Of a stretch of 64,000 nt of DNA, positions 61,538 through 64,000 are shown piece after piece. Source of the stretch: Mycobacterium sp. ITM-2016-00316 (lineage in GTDB: Bacteria; Actinomycetota; Actinomycetes; Mycobacteriales; Mycobacteriaceae); the NCBI RefSeq assembly GCF_002968335.2, contig NZ_CP134398.1:372001-436000 (forward strand), in the 5' to 3' direction. Made by a program: the position numbers and the translations under genes. The notes beneath the pieces are model-generated. The model saw nothing but the letters and a program-made list of their open reading frames with translations, was not told where the DNA came from and did not search any database. Numbering within the stretch: the first letter of the stretch is position 1; each line of letters starts with the position of its first letter.

Positions 61538-62317
61538 GTGAACATCGATCTCTCTGGCAAGACCGCACTCGTCACCGGCTCCACCCAGGGCATCGGCCTG
61601 GCCATCGCACACGGGCTGGCGTCGGCCGGCGCGCGGGTCATCGTCAACGGCCGCACCCAGGCGCGGGTCGATGAGGCGGTGGCCACCATCGGTGGCGGTG
61701 CCGTCGGGATTGCCGCTGACGTGGCCGACGCCGCCGGCGCGGACGCCGTCGTCGAGGAGTTCCCGGACGTCGATGTGCTGGTGAACAATCTCGGCATCTT
61801 CGAGGCGGTCCCGGCCCGCGAGGTCAGCGACGAGCAGTGGCGGCGCTACTTCGACGTCAACGTGCTCTCGGCGGTCCGGTTGATTCGCGCCTACCTGCCT
61901 TCGATGACCGAAAAAGGTTGGGGCAGAGCCATTCAGATCGCCAGCGATTCGGCGATTGTCACCCCGGCCGAGATGATCCACTACGGCGTGTCCAAGACCG
62001 CACTGCTCGCGGTGACGCGCGGGTTCGCCAAGGATGCCGCCGGTACCGGCGTGACGGTCAACTCGGTGATCGCCGGGCCCACCCACACCGCTGGTGTGGA
62101 GGACTTCGTCTATCAGTTGGTGGACAAGGATCTGCCGTGGGAGCAGGCCCAGCGCGAGTTCATGATCAAGCACCGGCCCCAGTCGCTGATCCAGCGGCTG
62201 ATCGAACCGGAGGAGATCGCCAACATGGTCACCTATCTGGCGTCGCCGCTGGCCTCGGCGACCACCGGCGGGGCGCTGCGCGTCGACGGCGGGTACGTGG
62301 ACGCAATCCTGCCCTGA
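61538..62317 (+). CDS. SDR oxidoreductase
   Basis: 259-aa FabG-like SDR: ALVTGSTQGIGLAIAHGLAS, VNNLGIF loop, IQIASDSA serine strand, YGVSKTALLAVTRGFAKDAA with the catalytic Tyr/Lys, and GGALRVDGGYVDAILP. GTG start. It follows fadD2 by 46 bp and is probably co-transcribed. Substrate unknown. A strong hairpin follows the stop. Confidence 0.87.
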   Translation: MNIDLSGKTALVTGSTQGIGLAIAHGLASAGARVIVNGRTQARVDEAVATIGGGAVGIAADVADAAGADAVVEEFPDVDVLVNNLGIFEAVPAREVSDEQWRRYFDVNVLSAVRLIRAYLPSMTEKGWGRAIQIASDSAIVTPAEMIHYGVSKTALLAVTRGFAKDAAGTGVTVNSVIAGPTHTAGVEDFVYQLVDKDLPWEQAQREFMIKHRPQSLIQRLIEPEEIANMVTYLASPLASATTGGALRVDGGYVDAILP

Positions 62318-62333
62318 CCGCTCCGATACGCAG

Positions 62334-62365
62334 ATGGCCGCCACATCATGCGATGTGGCGGCCAT
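62334..62365. terminator. Intrinsic hairpin between convergent SDR and fadE6 genes
   Basis: ATGGCCGCCACATC and GATGTGGCGGCCAT form a perfect 14-bp stem with an ATGC loop, 16 bp after the SDR stop and 14 bp after the end of fadE6 on the other strand. It serves both directions. Confidence 0.85.
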
Positions 62366-62379
62366 GTGCGGTACACGGC

Positions 62380-64000
62380 TTACGGGTCGCGGGGCAGGCC
62401 CAACAGACGCTCGGCGATGATGTTGAGCTGCACCTCGGTGGTGCCGCCGTAGATCGTGGTGGCCCGGCTGAACAGCAGCCGCTCCGCCCACTTGCCCGGA
62501 TCCTGCTCCTTGTCGCCGATCGCGCCGTCGGTGCCGAACGAGGACACCCCGAACTCGGCGTAGCCCTGGCCGGTCTTCATGGACAGCAGCTTGGAGATCG
62601 CCGCGGCAGGCATCGGATCGCCGCCGGCCAGCGTGAGCAGCGTCGAGCGCAGGTTGAGCACCTTGGCCGCGTACCCCTCGGCGATCAGCTTGCCCGCATG
62701 GTTCTGCTCGATCTGATCGAACTGACCGTCGCGCACGAACTCCACGAACTGCTCCAGGCTGGCCAGGAACGGCGGCTCGGCGCTGCCGATCGACACCCGC
62801 TCGTTGGTCAGGGTGTTGCGGCTGACCTCCCAGCCACGGTCCACCTCGCCGAGCACCATCGAGTCCGGCACGAAGACATCGTCGATGAACACCGTGTTGA
62901 ACATGGCGTCACCGGTGAGCTCACGCAGCGGCTTCACCTCGACTCCGGGCGATTTCATGTCGATCAGAAAATAGGTGATGCCATTGTGTTTCGGTGCGGA
63001 CGGGTCGGTGCGGGCCAGCAGCGCACCCCACTGGGAGAACTGCGCGCCGGTGGTCCAGATCTTCTGGCCGGTGATGCGCCATCCGCCGTCGACCTTGGTG
63101 GCCTTGGTGGTCAGGCTGGCCAGGTCGGAGCCGGCGCCGGGCTCGGAAAACAGCTGGCACCAGATCATCTCACCGCGGAAGGTCGGCGGCAGGAACTGCT
63201 GCTGCTGCTCTTCGGTGCCGTAGGCGACGATGGACGGGATGATCCAGGCCGCGATACCCATCTGTGGCCGGGCCACCCGCCCGCTGGAGAACTCCTGCGA
63301 GATGATGATCTGCTCGATCGGTGCGGCATTGCGGCCCCACGGCTTGGGCAGGTGCGGCTGCACCCAGCCGCCCTCGGCGATGGCCGCGTTGCGCTCTTCG
63401 CGCGCAATCGCTTTCAGACCGGCCACCTCGGCGCGGATCTCTTCGCGGACCTTCTCGGTGTCGGGGTCCAGGTCGATGTCCAGCTTGCGCAGACCGTTGG
63501 CGGTCGAGGTGTCGACGACTCGCTGCGGGTAATCGGCGGCCCGCCCGAACGAGGCGGCCAGCACCAGGGCCCGCCGGTAGTAGACGTTCGTGTCGTGCTC
63601 CCAGGTGAAGCCGATACCGCCGTGTACCTGGATGCATTCCTGGGCGGTGTGCTGAGCGGCAACCGGGGCCAGCGTGCCGGCCACCGCGGCGGCGAATGCG
63701 TACTTGGAATCCTGATTGCCGCCAGCCGAACCAGAGTGGAATTCGTCGATCGCGCGGCTGGCATCCCAGACCGCGGCGGTGGCCCGCTCGGTCTCGGCGA
63801 TCATGCCGGCGCACTTGTGCTTGATGGCCTGGAACTGCCCGATGGGTCGGCCGAACTGCTCGCGGATCTTGGCGTACTCGGTCGCGGTGTCGGTGGCCCA
63901 GCGGGCGACGCCGACGCATTCGGCCGACAGCAGCGTGCTGATGAGCGCCTTGGCGTGGTCGCGGCTCAGGTTGGACAGCACCCGGTCGGCGGCGACCTCG
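62380..64000 (-). CDS. fadE6: Acyl-CoA dehydrogenase FadE6 (5' part beyond window)
   Basis: Minus-strand gene whose N-terminus lies beyond base 64000; 539 codons are visible, including the stop, and the frame is open to the edge. The visible part holds the C-terminal half of one acyl-CoA dehydrogenase domain (FGRPIGQFQAIKHKCAGMIA, ECIQVHGGIGFTWEHD) and a complete second one (WCQLFSEPGAGSDLASL, WRITGQKIWTTGAQ, RATTIYGGTTEVQLNIIAERLLGLPR). This tandem arrangement matches M. tuberculosis FadE6 (about 730 aa). Catalyses alpha-beta dehydrogenation of acyl-CoAs with FAD. The GTG near 63981 is not a likely start. Confidence 0.88.
   Translation of the reverse strand, partial: EVAADRVLSNLSRDHAKALISTLLSAECVGVARWATDTATEYAKIREQFGRPIGQFQAIKHKCAGMIAETERATAAVWDASRAIDEFHSGSAGGNQDSKYAFAAAVAGTLAPVAAQHTAQECIQVHGGIGFTWEHDTNVYYRRALVLAASFGRAADYPQRVVDTSTANGLRKLDIDLDPDTEKVREEIRAEVAGLKAIAREERNAAIAEGGWVQPHLPKPWGRNAAPIEQIIISQEFSSGRVARPQMGIAAWIIPSIVAYGTEEQQQQFLPPTFRGEMIWCQLFSEPGAGSDLASLTTKATKVDGGWRITGQKIWTTGAQFSQWGALLARTDPSAPKHNGITYFLIDMKSPGVEVKPLRELTGDAMFNTVFIDDVFVPDSMVLGEVDRGWEVSRNTLTNERVSIGSAEPPFLASLEQFVEFVRDGQFDQIEQNHAGKLIAEGYAAKVLNLRSTLLTLAGGDPMPAAAISKLLSMKTGQGYAEFGVSSFGTDGAIGDKEQDPGKWAERLLFSRATTIYGGTTEVQLNIIAERLLGLPRDP

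Noticed and set aside
59794..61797. 667-codon open frame on the minus strand
   Set aside because: Antisense to fadD2 and the SDR gene; composition is the mirror of GC-rich codon use (Asp/Gly/His/Arg-rich) with no domain. Both sense genes have clear catalytic motifs.
1..64000. tRNA, rRNA or prophage genes
   Set aside because: No cloverleaf-like, rRNA-like or phage structural sequence was recognised in the intergenic gaps, which are almost all shorter than 300 bp. A tRNAscan/Infernal run would be decisive.

Overview
The window looks like a chromosomal segment of an environmental, probably fast-growing mycobacterium (Mycolicibacterium-like). It is uniformly GC-rich. It carries mycofactocin-type SDRs, deazaflavin/F420-family proteins, a DUF222/HNH gene of the 13E12 repeat type and a DosR-like box, and it keeps the PolDom - fadD2 - fadE6 order known from M. 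tuberculosis (Rv0269c-Rv0271c). Many genes have overlapping ATGA/TGATG junctions or promoter spacing that fits leaderless transcription. I saw no tRNA, rRNA, CRISPR array, insertion sequence or prophage. Family names come from my own motif reading; no database search was run.

Layout. 1-2.8 kb: two mycofactocin-type SDRs and two TetR regulators. 2.8-11.9 kb: a GntR-controlled sugar/polyol locus (split transketolase, MHS transporter, TIM-barrel isomerase, SDR, DhaK-DhaL kinase, RpiB-like isomerase, tandem TenA protein); repeats of TTGAC-N-GTCAA tie the two divergent arms together. It fits tetritol/tetrulose catabolism best, with apiose-type catabolism as the alternative. 12-21.6 kb: a TetR-controlled locus that I cannot assign to any described system: two near-identical five-helix membrane proteins (MP1, MP2), two one-helix microproteins of 34 and 43 aa, a NorD-like VWA protein, a NorQ/CbbQ-like AAA+ ATPase, a 135-aa membrane protein, two DapB-like dehydrogenases and a P450. 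Three copies of TGACT-N2-AGTCA mark its promoters. 21.5-32.7 kb: SDR, acetamidase/formamidase, then a complete phosphorylating L-rhamnose operon (mutarotase, transporter, isomerase, bifunctional aldolase/dehydrogenase, kinase, L-lactate dehydrogenase) under a LacI repressor. 32.7-39.4 kb: Rieske oxygenase, DUF222/HNH protein, sulfurtransferase and assorted enzymes.

39.4-48.3 kb: a mycobacterial Nit1C cluster (MSMEG_0565-0572 type), of the kind linked to cyanide use as a nitrogen source in other bacteria. It has three oddities: an acyl-adenylating domain fused in frame to the radical SAM protein, an unusual CX8CX2C radical SAM motif, and a second nitrilase-fold protein that has lost its catalytic Cys and Glu. 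A LysR/ArgP-type regulator diverges from it. 49.5-57.6 kb: a frameshifted acyl-ACP desaturase gene behind a 31-bp perfect palindrome, a ferritin-like protein, TetR genes, an Acg-type nitroreductase with a DosR-like box, and a KshA-like Rieske oxygenase coupled to a third DapB-like dehydrogenase, followed by a TetR/thioesterase pair. 57.7-64 kb: strong hairpin terminators, a STAS protein, a LigD-type polymerase domain protein, fadD2, an SDR and fadE6 (cut by the right edge).

The best candidates for new biology are the MP/NorQD/microprotein/P450 operon and the modified Nit1C cluster.
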